Shown here piece after piece: positions 23,369 through 31,914 of a stretch of DNA of 37,055 nucleotides. This DNA comes from Betaproteobacteria bacterium (lineage in GTDB: Bacteria; Pseudomonadota; Gammaproteobacteria; Burkholderiales; Rhodocyclaceae). Below the pieces are notes generated by a model, which saw only the letters and a program-made list of their open reading frames with translations, searched no databases and was not told the DNA's origin. How positions within the stretch are numbered: position 1 is the first letter of the stretch; every line of letters starts with the position of its first letter. The translations under genes were made by a program, and so were the position numbers. The DNA lies in the NCBI GenBank assembly GCA_012026675.1, contig VEPA01000265.1, forward strand, positions 1 through 37,055, read 5' to 3'.

Positions 23369-25159
23369 ATGGGCCAGTACAACGCCCCCTTGCGCGACAT
23401 GCACTTCGTCCTGCACGAACTGCTCGACGTCGGCAGCGAACTCAAAGCCTTGCCGGCTTTTGCCGACGTCGACGCCGACACCATCAACCAGATCCTCGAG
23501 GAAGGCGGCAAATTCACCTCCAAGGTGCTCTTCCCGCTCAATCAGGTCGGCGACCGCGAGGGCTGCCGGCTGAATGCCGCGACCCACGAGGTGACCACGC
23601 CGACCGGCTTCAAGGAGGCCTACCGCCAGTTTGTCGACGCCGGCTGGCCGGCGCTGACCTGCGATCCGGAGCATGGCGGCCAGGGGCTGCCGGTCGTCGT
23701 CTACAACTCCCTGTCGGAAATGTTCAATTCTTCGAACCAGGCCTGGTACATGTACCCGGGCCTGTCGCATGGGGCCTACGAGTGCCTGCACGAGCACGGC
23801 ACGCCGGAACTGAAGGCGCTCTACCTGCCGAAGCTGGTGTCGGGCCAATGGACGGGCACCATGTGCCTGACCGAGGCGCATTGCGGCACCGACCTCGGCC
23901 TGCTGCGTTCGAAGGCAACGCCGCAATCCGACGGCAGCTACAAGCTCACCGGCGGCAAGATCTTCATCTCCGCCGGCGAGCACGACATGGCGGAGAACAT
24001 CATCCATCTCGTACTGGCCCGCCTGCCCGACGCGCCGGCAGGTACCAAGGGGATTTCCCTGTTCATCGTGCCGAAGTTCATACCCAATGCCGATGGCAGT
24101 CTCGGTGCGCGCAATGCGATCACCTGCGGCGCGCTCGAAGAAAAGATGGGCATCCATGGCAATTCCACCTGCCAGATGAACCTCGACGATGCGACCGGTT
24201 GGCTGATCGGCCAGCCGCACAAGGGCCTCAATGCCATGTTCGTCATGATGAACGCGGCGCGCCTCGGCGTCGGCATGCAGGGTTTGGGGTTGACGGAAGT
24301 GGCCTATCAGAATGCGCTGGCCTATGCCAAGGAACGGCTGCAGATGCGCAGCCTGTCCGGTCCCAAGGCACCGGACCAGGCGGCCGATCCGCTCATCGTG
24401 CACCCGGACGTGCGGCGCATGTTGCTCCCGGCCAAGGCCTACGCGGAAGGCGGGCGCGCGTTTTCGTCCTTCGTCGCCTTGCTGATCGACCGCGAACTCA
24501 AGCATCCCGACGAGGCGGTGCGCAAGGATGCGGCGGACATGGTCACGCTGCTGACGCCGATCGTGAAGGCCTTCATGACCGACAACGGCTGGATCGCGGC
24601 TTCGGAAGCGATGCAGGTACACGGGGGGTCCGGCTTCATCAGCGGTACCGGCGTCGAGCAGTACGTGCGCGATGCCCGCATCAACATGATCTACGAGGGC
24701 ACCAACACGATACAGTCGCTCGACCTGCTGGGGCGCAAAGTGCTGATGGACAACGGCACCAAGCTGAAGAAGTTCGGCGCGCTGGTACAGGCCTTTGTCG
24801 AGGAAAACGGCACCGACGAAGCCATGAACGAATTCGTTACGCCGCTGGCCGACCTGGGCGACAAGGTAAGCAAGCTGACCATGGAAATCGGCATGAAGGC
24901 CATGCAGAATCAGGATGAAGTGGGCGCCGCCGCCGTGCCCTATCTGCGCGTGGTCGGGCACCTGGTCTATAGTTACTTTTTCGCCCGCATGGCGAAGATC
25001 GCGCTGGAGAAGCTGGATTCCGGCGACAATTTCTACAAGGCCAAGCTTGCTACCGCACGTTTCTATTTTGCCCGCCTGCTGCCCGAAACGGCGATGCTGA
25101 TACGCCAGGCGCGTTCCGGCGCCAGGCCGCTGCTCGATCTCGAAGCCGAACTGTTCTAA
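23369..25159 (+). CDS. Acyl-CoA dehydrogenase (long, C-terminally extended type)
   Basis: A 596-residue FAD-dependent acyl-CoA dehydrogenase of the enlarged class (ordinary members have about 380 residues). The N-terminal helical domain is followed by the beta domain with GTMCLTEAHCGTDLG and KITGGKIFISAGEHDM-like TGGKIFISAGEH. The C-terminal helical domain has the catalytic base Glu443 in IYEGTN, and the extra helical tail spans about 465-596. It oxidises acyl-CoA to trans-2-enoyl-CoA and passes electrons to ETF. It starts the beta-oxidation operon with a strong AGAGGAGGA before the ATG. Chain-length range cannot be read from sequence; related enzymes include FadE paralogues and DmdC. Confidence 0.92.
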   Translation: MGQYNAPLRDMHFVLHELLDVGSELKALPAFADVDADTINQILEEGGKFTSKVLFPLNQVGDREGCRLNAATHEVTTPTGFKEAYRQFVDAGWPALTCDPEHGGQGLPVVVYNSLSEMFNSSNQAWYMYPGLSHGAYECLHEHGTPELKALYLPKLVSGQWTGTMCLTEAHCGTDLGLLRSKATPQSDGSYKLTGGKIFISAGEHDMAENIIHLVLARLPDAPAGTKGISLFIVPKFIPNADGSLGARNAITCGALEEKMGIHGNSTCQMNLDDATGWLIGQPHKGLNAMFVMMNAARLGVGMQGLGLTEVAYQNALAYAKERLQMRSLSGPKAPDQAADPLIVHPDVRRMLLPAKAYAEGGRAFSSFVALLIDRELKHPDEAVRKDAADMVTLLTPIVKAFMTDNGWIAASEAMQVHGGSGFISGTGVEQYVRDARINMIYEGTNTIQSLDLLGRKVLMDNGTKLKKFGALVQAFVEENGTDEAMNEFVTPLADLGDKVSKLTMEIGMKAMQNQDEVGAAAVPYLRVVGHLVYSYFFARMAKIALEKLDSGDNFYKAKLATARFYFARLLPETAMLIRQARSGARPLLDLEAELF

Positions 25160-25171
25160 GAGGAACCATTT

Positions 25172-25255
25172 ATGTACCCCCACGCTCGTATTCACTCGCT
25201 GCCCCCCGAGGGGGCGAATGCCTCCTTTGGGGCGGCCCTTCAGGAGGCATCATGA
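25172..25255 (+). CDS. 27-codon leader ORF upstream of the hydratase/dehydrogenase gene
   Basis: An ATG at 25172 follows GAGGAA at proper spacing, 12 bp after the dehydrogenase stop. It runs 27 codons, opening MYPHARIHSLPPEG, and its TGA overlaps the next ATG as ATGA. The frame reads straight through a GC-rich repeat element and through the next gene's SD, so ribosomes translating it would open the hairpin that hides that SD. No similarity to a known peptide. The start signals and exact overlap support translation; the repeat-like sequence argues it may be incidental. Confidence 0.45.
   Translation: MYPHARIHSLPPEGANASFGAALQEAS
25180..25236. repeat. GC-rich palindromic intergenic element
   Basis: Contains the palindrome GCCCCCcgaGGGGGC (25201-25215) followed by a CTTTGGGGCGGCCC tail. 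Elements with a CCCCCCGAGGGGG core and a GGGGCGGCCC tail are, as I recall, frequent between genes in Burkholderiales and related betaproteobacteria. Only one copy is in this window, so repeat status here rests on that recollection. Confidence 0.45.
25218..25250 (+). promoter_or_regulatory. SD-sequestering hairpin before the hydratase/dehydrogenase gene
   Basis: ATGCCTCCT (25218-25226) is perfectly complementary to AGGAGGCAT (25242-25250), and the latter contains the AGGAGG ribosome-binding site for the ATG at 25252. Folded, the site is hidden; translation of the 27-codon leader would unfold it. Confidence 0.5.
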
Positions 25256-27639
25256 GCAATTTCATCGTCAAAAAAGTCGCTGTTTTGGGTGCCGGCGTCA
25301 TGGGTGCGCAGATTGCGGCCCATTGCGTCAATGCCAAGGTACCGGTGGTGCTGTTCGACCTGCCGGCCAAGGAGGGCGCCAAAAATGCCATCGTCTTGCG
25401 CGCCATCGAAGGCCTCAAGAAACTCAGCCCGGCGCCGCTGGGCAACAAGGACGACGCCGCCTGCATCGAGGTAGCGAACTACGAAGACAACCTCGAATTG
25501 CTGAAGGGCTGCGACCTGATCATCGAGGCGATCGCCGAGCGCATGGACTGGAAGCACGACCTGTACAAGAAGGTCGCTCCGTTTATCGCGCCGAACGCGA
25601 TCTTCGCCTCGAACACCTCGGGCCTGTCGATCACTGCCCTGTCCGAGGGTTTCGATGCCCAACTCAAGGCACGCTTCTGCGGCGTGCATTTCTTCAATCC
25701 GCCACGCTACATGCATCTGGTCGAACTGATCCCGCCCGCGGCAACGCGACCCGAGATCCTTGACCAGCTCGAAGGCTTCCTCGTCACTACGCTCGGCAAG
25801 GGCGTGGTGCGGGCCAAAGACACGCCCAACTTCATCGCCAACCGCGTCGGCGTCTTCAACATGCTGGCGACGATGCACGAAGCGGAGAAGTTCGGCCTGT
25901 CCTGCGACGTGGTGGACGACCTGACCGGCTCAAAGCTCGGCCGCGCCAAGTCCGGCACCTTCCGCACCGCCGATGTGGTCGGCCTCGACACCCTGGGCCA
26001 CGTTATCAAGACCATGCAGGACACGCTGCCCGACGATCCTTTCGCCGCCGCGTACAAGACACCCGACGTGCTGACCAAGTTGGTGACGGCCGGCGCCCTC
26101 GGCCAGAAGACCGGTGCCGGTTTCTACAAGAAGGTCGGCCGCGACGTGCAGCGCCTCGACTTCGTCAGCGGCCAGTATGTCGCCAGCGGCGGCAAGGCCG
26201 ACGAGCTGGTCGGCCGCATTCTCAAGGAAAAGGACCCGGCCAAACGCATGAAGGCGCTGCGCGACTCGACCCACCCGCAGGCGCAATTCCTCTGGGCGAT
26301 TTTCCGCGATGCTTTTCACTACATCGCCGTGCATCTGGAGGCCATCGCCGACAATGCGCGCGACATCGATTTCGCCATGCGCTGGGGTTTCGGCCAGAAG
26401 CTGGGTCCTTTCGAGACCTGGCAGGCGGCCGGCTGGCATCAGGTCGCCGACTGGGTCAAGGAAGACATCGACGCCGGCAAGGCGCTGTGCTCGGCGCCGC
26501 TGCCGGGTTGGGTATTCGACGGGCGCCACGGTGTCCATGCCGCCGACGGCTCCTGGTCGCCGGCGCGCCGGGCCAACGTGCCGCGTTCGACGCTGCCCGT
26601 GTATCTGCGCCAACGCTTCCGCGCGCCAGTGCTGGGCGAAGAGGCCGCCAACGGCATGACCGCCGGCATCACGGTGTTCGAGGATGACTCGGTGCGCATC
26701 TGGCACGAGGACGACGGCGTGCTGATCCTGTCGCTCAAGACCAAGATGCACGTCATCGGCGCCGGCGTCGTCGCCGGCCTGTCGCGGGCCGTCGCCGAGG
26801 CGGAACAACATTACAAGGGTCTGGTGATCTGGGCTGCGGACGCGGCCGAAGGCGGCGCCTTCTCTGCCGGCGCCGACCTGCAGGCCATGCTGCCGCTGTT
26901 CATGTCGGGCGGCGTCAAGGCCATCGAGCCCGAAGTCGTCAATCTGCAGCAGGCCTTCCAGGCCATGAAGTACGCCAACGTGCCGGTGGTGGCGGCCGTC
27001 GCCGGCCTCGCCCTTGGCGGCGGCTGCGAACTGGCGCTGCACGCGGCGAAGCGTGTGGCCTCGATCGAGTCCTATATTGGCCTCGTAGAAGTCGGCGTCG
27101 GCCTGATCCCGGCCGGCGGTGGCCTCAAGGAAGCGGCGTTGCGTGCCGCAGCCGATGCCAAGGGCAACGACCTGCTGCAGTTCCTCAAGACAGGCTTCAT
27201 GAATGCGGCTACCGCCGCCGTGTCAAAGTCGGCGCTGGAGGCACGGCAAATGGGCTACCTGAAGCCCGATGACGTAATCGTGTTTAACCCCTACGAGTTG
27301 CTCCACGTGGCCAAGGTCGAAGCGCGCGCCATGCACGACGCCGGCTACCGTCCGCCGCTGCAGAAACCGGTACCGGTCGCCGGCCGTTATGCCATCGGCA
27401 CGATCATGATGCAGCTGGTCATCTTGCGCGACGGCGGCTTCATCTCGGCCCACGACTTCAAGCTGGGGCAGATGATCGCCACGGTGGTGGCCGGCGGCGA
27501 CGTCGACCAGGGCAGCCTGGTCAGCGAACAGTGGCTGCTCGACCTGGAACGCAAGGCCTTCATGGAACTGCTGAACCATCCCAAGACCCAGGAGCGCATC
27601 ATGGGCATGATGCAGACCGGCAAGCCGGTACGCAACTGA
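25252..27639 (+). CDS. Bifunctional 3-hydroxyacyl-CoA dehydrogenase / enoyl-CoA hydratase
   Basis: A 795-residue beta-oxidation enzyme with dehydrogenase first and hydratase last, the order seen in Bacillus FadN and opposite to FadB/FadJ. The Rossmann fold opens VAVLGAGVMGAQIAAHCVNAK (GxGxxG at 13-18); the catalytic His146 is in CGVHFFNPPRYMHLVE. The C-terminal dehydrogenase helical part follows (GFYKKVGRD), and the crotonase domain runs from about 470, with SAGADLQAML and AGLALGGGCELALHA forming the oxyanion hole. It hydrates trans-2-enoyl-CoA and oxidises the 3-hydroxyacyl-CoA with NAD+. It is the second enzyme of the operon. The ATG at 25252 has AGGAGG five bases upstream. Confidence 0.92.
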   Translation: MSNFIVKKVAVLGAGVMGAQIAAHCVNAKVPVVLFDLPAKEGAKNAIVLRAIEGLKKLSPAPLGNKDDAACIEVANYEDNLELLKGCDLIIEAIAERMDWKHDLYKKVAPFIAPNAIFASNTSGLSITALSEGFDAQLKARFCGVHFFNPPRYMHLVELIPPAATRPEILDQLEGFLVTTLGKGVVRAKDTPNFIANRVGVFNMLATMHEAEKFGLSCDVVDDLTGSKLGRAKSGTFRTADVVGLDTLGHVIKTMQDTLPDDPFAAAYKTPDVLTKLVTAGALGQKTGAGFYKKVGRDVQRLDFVSGQYVASGGKADELVGRILKEKDPAKRMKALRDSTHPQAQFLWAIFRDAFHYIAVHLEAIADNARDIDFAMRWGFGQKLGPFETWQAAGWHQVADWVKEDIDAGKALCSAPLPGWVFDGRHGVHAADGSWSPARRANVPRSTLPVYLRQRFRAPVLGEEAANGMTAGITVFEDDSVRIWHEDDGVLILSLKTKMHVIGAGVVAGLSRAVAEAEQHYKGLVIWAADAAEGGAFSAGADLQAMLPLFMSGGVKAIEPEVVNLQQAFQAMKYANVPVVAAVAGLALGGGCELALHAAKRVASIESYIGLVEVGVGLIPAGGGLKEAALRAAADAKGNDLLQFLKTGFMNAATAAVSKSALEARQMGYLKPDDVIVFNPYELLHVAKVEARAMHDAGYRPPLQKPVPVAGRYAIGTIMMQLVILRDGGFISAHDFKLGQMIATVVAGGDVDQGSLVSEQWLLDLERKAFMELLNHPKTQERIMGMMQTGKPVRN

Positions 27640-27669
27640 GGCGCAACTGAGCGAAAAAGGAAAATCGAA

Positions 27670-28866
27670 ATGAACAAACAACTGCAAGACGCCTACATCG
27701 TTGCCGCCACCCGCACCCCGATCGGCAAGGCACCGCGCGGCATGTTCCGCAACGTTCGCCCCGACGATTTGCTGGTGCGCGCGATCCAGTCCGCCATGAG
27801 CCAGGTGCCGGGCCTCGACCCGAAGCTGATCGAGGACGCCATCGTCGGCTGCTCCTTCCCCGAAGGTGAATCCGGCCTCAACATGGCCCGCAACGCCGTG
27901 TTGCTGGCGGGCCTGCCGAATACCGTGGGCGGCGTCACCGTGAACCGCTTCTGCGCATCGGGCATCACCGCGATCGCCATGGCCGCCGACCGCATCCGCG
28001 TCGGCCAGGCCGATGTCATGATCGCCGGCGGCGCCGAGTCGATGTCGATGGTACCGATGGGCGGTTTCCATCCCTCAATCAACATGGATGTGTTCAAGGA
28101 CGAGAATGTCGGCATGGCCTACGGCATGGGCCTCACCGCCGAGAAGGTGGCCAACCAGTGGAAGATCACGCGCGAGATGCAGGACCAGTTCGCGCTCGCG
28201 TCGCATCAGCGGGCCATCGCCGGCCAGCAGGCGGGCGAGTTTGACAACGAGACGACGCCGGGCGACATCGTCGATCGCGTGCCGAATCTAGCCACGGGCG
28301 AGGTCGAGCTGAAGAAGCGCACCGTCAATCGCGACGAAGGCGCGCGCGCCGACTCGACGCTGGCGGCGCTGGCCAAACTGAAGCCGGTGTTTGCCGCCAG
28401 GGGTTCGGTCACCGCCGGCAACAGTTCGCAGACTTCCGACGGCGCCGGTGCGCTGATCCTGGTCAGCGAGAAAATATTGAAGCAGTTCAACCTGACGCCG
28501 CTGGCGCGCTTCGTCTCCTTCGCGGTACGCGGCGTGCCGCCCGAGATCATGGGCATCGGTCCCAAGGAAGCGATCCCGGTCGCGTGCAAGGCCGCCGGCA
28601 TCACCCAGGACCAACTCGACTGGATCGAACTCAACGAAGCCTTCGCCGCGCAGGCATTGGCGGTCATCAATGACCTCGGCCTCGATCCGGCCAAGGTGAA
28701 TCCGCTGGGCGGCGCCATCGCGCTGGGGCATCCGCTTGGCGCCACCGGTGCGATCCGTGCCGCGACTACGGTGCATGCCCTGCGCCGGCGCAAGCTGAAG
28801 TACGGCATGGTGACCATGTGCGTCGGCACCGGCATGGGTGCGGCGGGGATTTTCGAGCGCATGTAG
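27670..28866 (+). CDS. Acetyl-CoA C-acyltransferase (3-ketoacyl-CoA thiolase)
   Basis: A 398-residue thiolase. The acyl-accepting Cys95 is in NRFCASGITAI, His354 in GGAIALGHPLGATGA and the second cysteine Cys384 in CVGTGMGAAG; NEAFAAQAL is also present. All catalytic residues are intact and length is typical. It cleaves 3-ketoacyl-CoA to acetyl-CoA and a shortened acyl-CoA, ending the cycle begun by the two preceding genes. An AAAGGAAA lies before the ATG, 30 bp after the upstream stop. The TAG stop overlaps the first base of a dispersed 17-bp repeat. FadA/FadI-type degradative use is inferred from the operon; biosynthetic acetoacetyl-CoA thiolases look similar. Confidence 0.92.
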   Translation: MNKQLQDAYIVAATRTPIGKAPRGMFRNVRPDDLLVRAIQSAMSQVPGLDPKLIEDAIVGCSFPEGESGLNMARNAVLLAGLPNTVGGVTVNRFCASGITAIAMAADRIRVGQADVMIAGGAESMSMVPMGGFHPSINMDVFKDENVGMAYGMGLTAEKVANQWKITREMQDQFALASHQRAIAGQQAGEFDNETTPGDIVDRVPNLATGEVELKKRTVNRDEGARADSTLAALAKLKPVFAARGSVTAGNSSQTSDGAGALILVSEKILKQFNLTPLARFVSFAVRGVPPEIMGIGPKEAIPVACKAAGITQDQLDWIELNEAFAAQALAVINDLGLDPAKVNPLGGAIALGHPLGATGAIRAATTVHALRRRKLKYGMVTMCVGTGMGAAGIFERM

Positions 28867-28882
28867 AAAGTCGGCGCTGGCG
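28866..28882 (-). repeat. Dispersed 17-bp repeat, copy 3
   Basis: Exact GAAAGTCGGCGCTGGCG, filling the 16-bp gap between the convergent thiolase and iminopeptidase stops. It begins on the last base of the thiolase stop and abuts the iminopeptidase stop. The tail TTACGGCGG runs into the iminopeptidase 3' end, so the repeat even supplies its stop codon. Confidence 0.7.
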
Positions 28883-29881
28883 TTACGGCGGCAAAAAACT
28901 GCTGCGAGCGGAAAATTCGGTGAGTCCTCGACGCATCGCGTCGACCATTGTCGGATTGAATGGATCGTGGCCGGCCCCGGCGACGATTCGGAGCACACTG
29001 TCAGGGCAGGCTCGATGCGCCTGGCGGGCACCCGCGGGAGGACAGACTGCATCGTGGAGGCCATGCAGGAACAGGACCGGTAGTCTGCCGAGTCTGGCGC
29101 AGGACGTCACTACTTCGTTGCGACCCAGCCAGCACGCATTGGCCAGGTAGTGGCGCTGGATGCGGTAGCGCCTGCAGAGCGCATGCAGGGCACCACCTTC
29201 CGGTGCCGCTTCGGCGGCAAGCCCGCCCAGTGCCCGTTCCCAGGCGAACCAGGCGCGCGCTGCGGCGCATTGTTGTGCGCTGTCGCCATGCCTGAAAATG
29301 CCTTTCAGGCTTGCCAGCAGCTTACCCGGTGTGGCGTCCGCCACGGCGGCGGACAGGTCCGCCCATGGCCGGGGATAAAAGGCCGCGGCACGATGAAAAA
29401 ACCAGTCGAGATCGTGCTCGCGGCAAAGGAACAGGGCGCGTAGCAGCAGGCCGGAAACGGCGGCGGGATGCCTTGCCGCATAGAGTACCGCTAGGGTCGC
29501 TCCCCATGAACCTCCAACCACCAGCCAGCGGCGAATCCCGAGATGCCCGCGCAATGCCTCTGCATCAGCCAGCAGGTCTTGCGTACGGTTATGCGCCAGT
29601 TCGCCGGCGGGCTCGCTGAGGCCGCAACCGCGCTGGTCGACCTGGATGATGCGGTAAACGGCTGGGTCAAAAAAGCATGCCTGCTTTGGCGAGCTGCCCG
29701 ATCCGGGACCGCCGTGAAATACTACCGCAGCGATTCCGGCCGGATTACCGCGTTGGGTGTAGGCGATGCGATGTCCGCCCGACACGGGCAGCCACCCGCT
29801 GTCGAAAACGGCTGGAGGCGCCAATTGATCGTCGGGCTGCGGCGACGGGATGGGTTGTTGGATCAATGTGGGTAACAGCAA
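28883..29881 (-). CDS. pip: Proline iminopeptidase (alpha/beta hydrolase, family S33)
   Basis: A 332-residue alpha/beta-hydrolase. HGGPG (56-60) forms the oxyanion hole, DQRGCGLSEP is the family signature, Ser125 in VGGSWGATLA is the nucleophile, Asp277 in HGLHDAVCPP and His305 in GAGHDPF complete the triad. It removes N-terminal proline from peptides in the cytoplasm. The best available start is TTG at 29881; there is no ATG in frame near the N-terminus and no clear SD, so the true start may lie a little downstream (another TTG about 20 codons on). It is a single gene convergent with the beta-oxidation operon and divergent from pqqA. Confidence 0.87.
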   Translation of the reverse strand: MLLPTLIQQPIPSPQPDDQLAPPAVFDSGWLPVSGGHRIAYTQRGNPAGIAAVVFHGGPGSGSSPKQACFFDPAVYRIIQVDQRGCGLSEPAGELAHNRTQDLLADAEALRGHLGIRRWLVVGGSWGATLAVLYAARHPAAVSGLLLRALFLCREHDLDWFFHRAAAFYPRPWADLSAAVADATPGKLLASLKGIFRHGDSAQQCAAARAWFAWERALGGLAAEAAPEGGALHALCRRYRIQRHYLANACWLGRNEVVTSCARLGRLPVLFLHGLHDAVCPPAGARQAHRACPDSVLRIVAGAGHDPFNPTMVDAMRRGLTEFSARSSFLPP

Positions 29882-30013
29882 AGCTGTCGGCTCATGAAAA
29901 TCACTAGGACAATCTGAAAGAATAGCTGACGTTTAAAAAATTCAAGGATGACACAATTCGCTCAGGGCTTGGCTGATGGAAGCCAGCCGTAACGCGCTGA
30001 GGCGGCCTCTCTT

Positions 30014-30028
30014 AGGCTGTTGCAGCCT
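30014..30028. promoter_or_regulatory. Short dyad in the pqqA upstream region
   Basis: AGGCTG, TTG, CAGCCT is a perfect 6-bp dyad 34 bp before the pqqA start, within the 180-bp gap to the iminopeptidase gene. It could be an operator or a leader hairpin. I find no clear -35/-10 pair beside it. Confidence 0.3.
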
Positions 30029-30061
30029 GTACATTAACTGAACCCCATCAAGGAGACTTAC

Positions 30062-30136
30062 ATGCAATGGCAAACACCTAAGGCTTGCGATTTCCGCTTC
30101 GGCTTCGAAATCACGATGTACGTGGCGGCGCGCTGA
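30062..30136 (+). CDS. pqqA: PQQ precursor peptide PqqA
   Basis: A 24-residue peptide, the ribosomal precursor from which pyrroloquinoline quinone is made. The conserved core FGFEITMY carries the invariant Glu16 and Tyr20, spaced by three residues, whose side chains are cross-linked by PqqE and become PQQ. Length matches known PqqA (22-29 residues) and a basic C-terminus (Arg24) is usual. AAGGAGA lies before the ATG. It is followed by a strong terminator and then pqqBCDE. Too short for ordinary gene finding but unambiguous by motif and position. Confidence 0.95.
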   Translation: MQWQTPKACDFRFGFEITMYVAAR

Positions 30137-30157
30137 ACCGGAGCACAGAAACGAAAG

Positions 30158-30181
30158 GCCCGCCGCCAGGCGGGCTTTTTT
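30158..30181 (+). terminator. Rho-independent terminator after pqqA
   Basis: GCCCGCC (30158-30164), loop GCCA, GGCGGGC (30169-30175), then six T. A textbook intrinsic terminator 22 bp after the pqqA stop and 32 bp before pqqB. Partial read-through would give much more pqqA message than pqqBCDE message, as fits a substrate peptide versus enzymes. Confidence 0.85.
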
Positions 30182-30212
30182 CTTACAACTACGATATTGA
30201 TCGGCATTACTC

Positions 30213-31133
30213 ATGCAAGTTATTGTTCTTGGGGCATCGGCCGGCGGCGGTTTCCCGCAATGGAACTGCAACTGCACGAATTGCGCCGGCCTGCGTGACG
30301 GCACGGTGAAAGCCCTCGCGCGGACGCAGTCGTCGATTTGCGTGAGCGGCGATCACTCCAAGGATTGGGTTTTGGTCAATGCCTCGCCAGACATCTTGCA
30401 GCAGATCAAGGCAACACCGGAACTGCAGCCCGGCCGCGCCCTGCGCGACACCGGAATTGCCGGCGTTCTCCTGGTCGATGGCCAAATCGATCACGCCACC
30501 GGGCTGTTCATGCTGCGCGAGCAGAAACAGCGGCTTGCGCTCTGGTGTACCGATCCGGTTCACGAGGATCTCAGACAAGGCAATCCCATCCTCCGGGTAC
30601 TCGAACATTATTGCGGCGTCGACCGCAAGAGCATCGCTCTTGACGGTGCCCAGTTTGAAATCCCGAAAGTCGAGGGAATCCATTTTTCGGCGCTGCCTTT
30701 GGCCAGCAAGGCCGCCCCCTATTCGCCGCACCGCGAGCAATCGGTTGCTGGCGACAATATCGGCCTGACGATCACGGACAAGGTTTCCGGCCGGCGTCTG
30801 TTTTACGCTCCCGGTCTCGGCGCACGCGACGACACGGTGTTCCGGCGCATGTGGGAGGCGGATTGCGTCATGGTCGACGGCACTTTCTGGACCGACGACG
30901 AAATGATCGCGTGGGGGCTAAGCACCAAGACCGCGCGCGATATCGGCCACCTGCCGCAATCCGGCGCCGGCGGAATGCTGGAATGGCTTGCTGAACTTCC
31001 GGCGCATGTGCGCAAGATATTGATTCACATAAACAATACTAACCCGATCCTCGATGAGGCATCACCCCAGCGGGCCGAACTGACGCGACGCGGCATCGAA
31101 GTCGCACATGACGGAATGCGTATCTCCCTTTGA
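30213..31133 (+). CDS. pqqB: PQQ biosynthesis protein PqqB
   Basis: A 306-residue metallo-beta-lactamase-fold protein of PQQ synthesis. [19 protein letters not shown] with the paired cysteines is the family's opening; [59 protein letters not shown] and [12 protein letters not shown] are all typical. PqqB is an iron-dependent hydroxylase acting on the tyrosine-derived part of the intermediate, in current models. The start is ATG 30213 with only a weak SD; the coding end overlaps the pqqC start by 26 bases if pqqC begins at 31108. Confidence 0.95.
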   Translation: MQVIVLGASAGGGFPQWNCNCTNCAGLRDGTVKALARTQSSICVSGDHSKDWVLVNASPDILQQIKATPELQPGRALRDTGIAGVLLVDGQIDHATGLFMLREQKQRLALWCTDPVHEDLRQGNPILRVLEHYCGVDRKSIALDGAQFEIPKVEGIHFSALPLASKAAPYSPHREQSVAGDNIGLTITDKVSGRRLFYAPGLGARDDTVFRRMWEADCVMVDGTFWTDDEMIAWGLSTKTARDIGHLPQSGAGGMLEWLAELPAHVRKILIHINNTNPILDEASPQRAELTRRGIEVAHDGMRISL

Positions 31134-31914
31134 AGAAAGTGACATCGTGATCCGAGCTGACATTCTTGCCGAAGCCGCGCCGGTCGCCGACGACCGGTCC
31201 CCGTGGAGCCGTGAGGAGTTCGAGGCCCAGTTGCGCGACAAGGGCAAGGTTTATCACATCTTTCATCCCTTTAACGTGATGCTGAATACCGGCAAGGCGA
31301 CGCCCGAACAAATCCGCTTCTGGGTTGCCAACCGTTTCTACTATCAGATCGCGATTCCGGTGAAAGACGCTGCGATCATGGCGAATTGCCCGGATATCAA
31401 GGTTCGCCGTGGCTGGGTGCAGCGCATCCTCGACCATGACGGTTTCGAATACGGACTGCGCGATGGCGAGAAAATGATGGACGAAGGCGGCATCGAAGCC
31501 TGGATCCGTCTCGGCGTTGCCACCGGCCTCAGTCGCGAGGAAATTGTCGATCTGCGCCATGTTCTGCCAGCGGTCAGGTATTCCGTCGACGCCTATGTTA
31601 ACTTTGCCCGCCGCGCACCCTGGCAGGAGGCCGTGTGCTCGTCGCTGACCGAACTGTTCGCGCCGGACATTCACAAGCAGCGTCTGGCGACCTGGCCCGA
31701 GCACTATCCGTGGATCGAGCCGGCCGGCCTGCAGTATTTCCGCAACCGCACGAGCCAAGCGCCGCGCGACGTGATCCAGGGCCTGAATATCACGCTGGAT
31801 TACTTCAATACGCGTGCGCTTCAGGAACGGGCGCTCGAAATCCTCAAGTTCAAACTCGATATCCTCTGGGCCATGAACGATGCCATGGGCCAACATTACG
31901 GTATTACCAAATGA
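31108..31914 (+). CDS. pqqC: Pyrroloquinoline-quinone synthase PqqC
   Basis: The cofactor-less oxidase that performs the final ring closure and eight-electron oxidation to PQQ. The helical bundle shows [81 protein letters not shown] and [16 protein letters not shown], all hallmarks. ATG 31108 gives 268 residues and overlaps pqqB; GTG 31147 gives 255, closer to known lengths, with a weak SD. Either is possible since residues before [12 protein letters not shown] are not conserved. The stop overlaps pqqD as ATGA. Confidence 0.94.
   Translation: MTECVSPFEESDIVIRADILAEAAPVADDRSPWSREEFEAQLRDKGKVYHIFHPFNVMLNTGKATPEQIRFWVANRFYYQIAIPVKDAAIMANCPDIKVRRGWVQRILDHDGFEYGLRDGEKMMDEGGIEAWIRLGVATGLSREEIVDLRHVLPAVRYSVDAYVNFARRAPWQEAVCSSLTELFAPDIHKQRLATWPEHYPWIEPAGLQYFRNRTSQAPRDVIQGLNITLDYFNTRALQERALEILKFKLDILWAMNDAMGQHYGITK

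Noticed and set aside
23288-25195. 635-codon minus-strand frame opposite the acyl-CoA dehydrogenase
   Set aside because: A GC-rich shadow rich in His, Arg and Gln with no domain; the plus strand encodes an intact enzyme.
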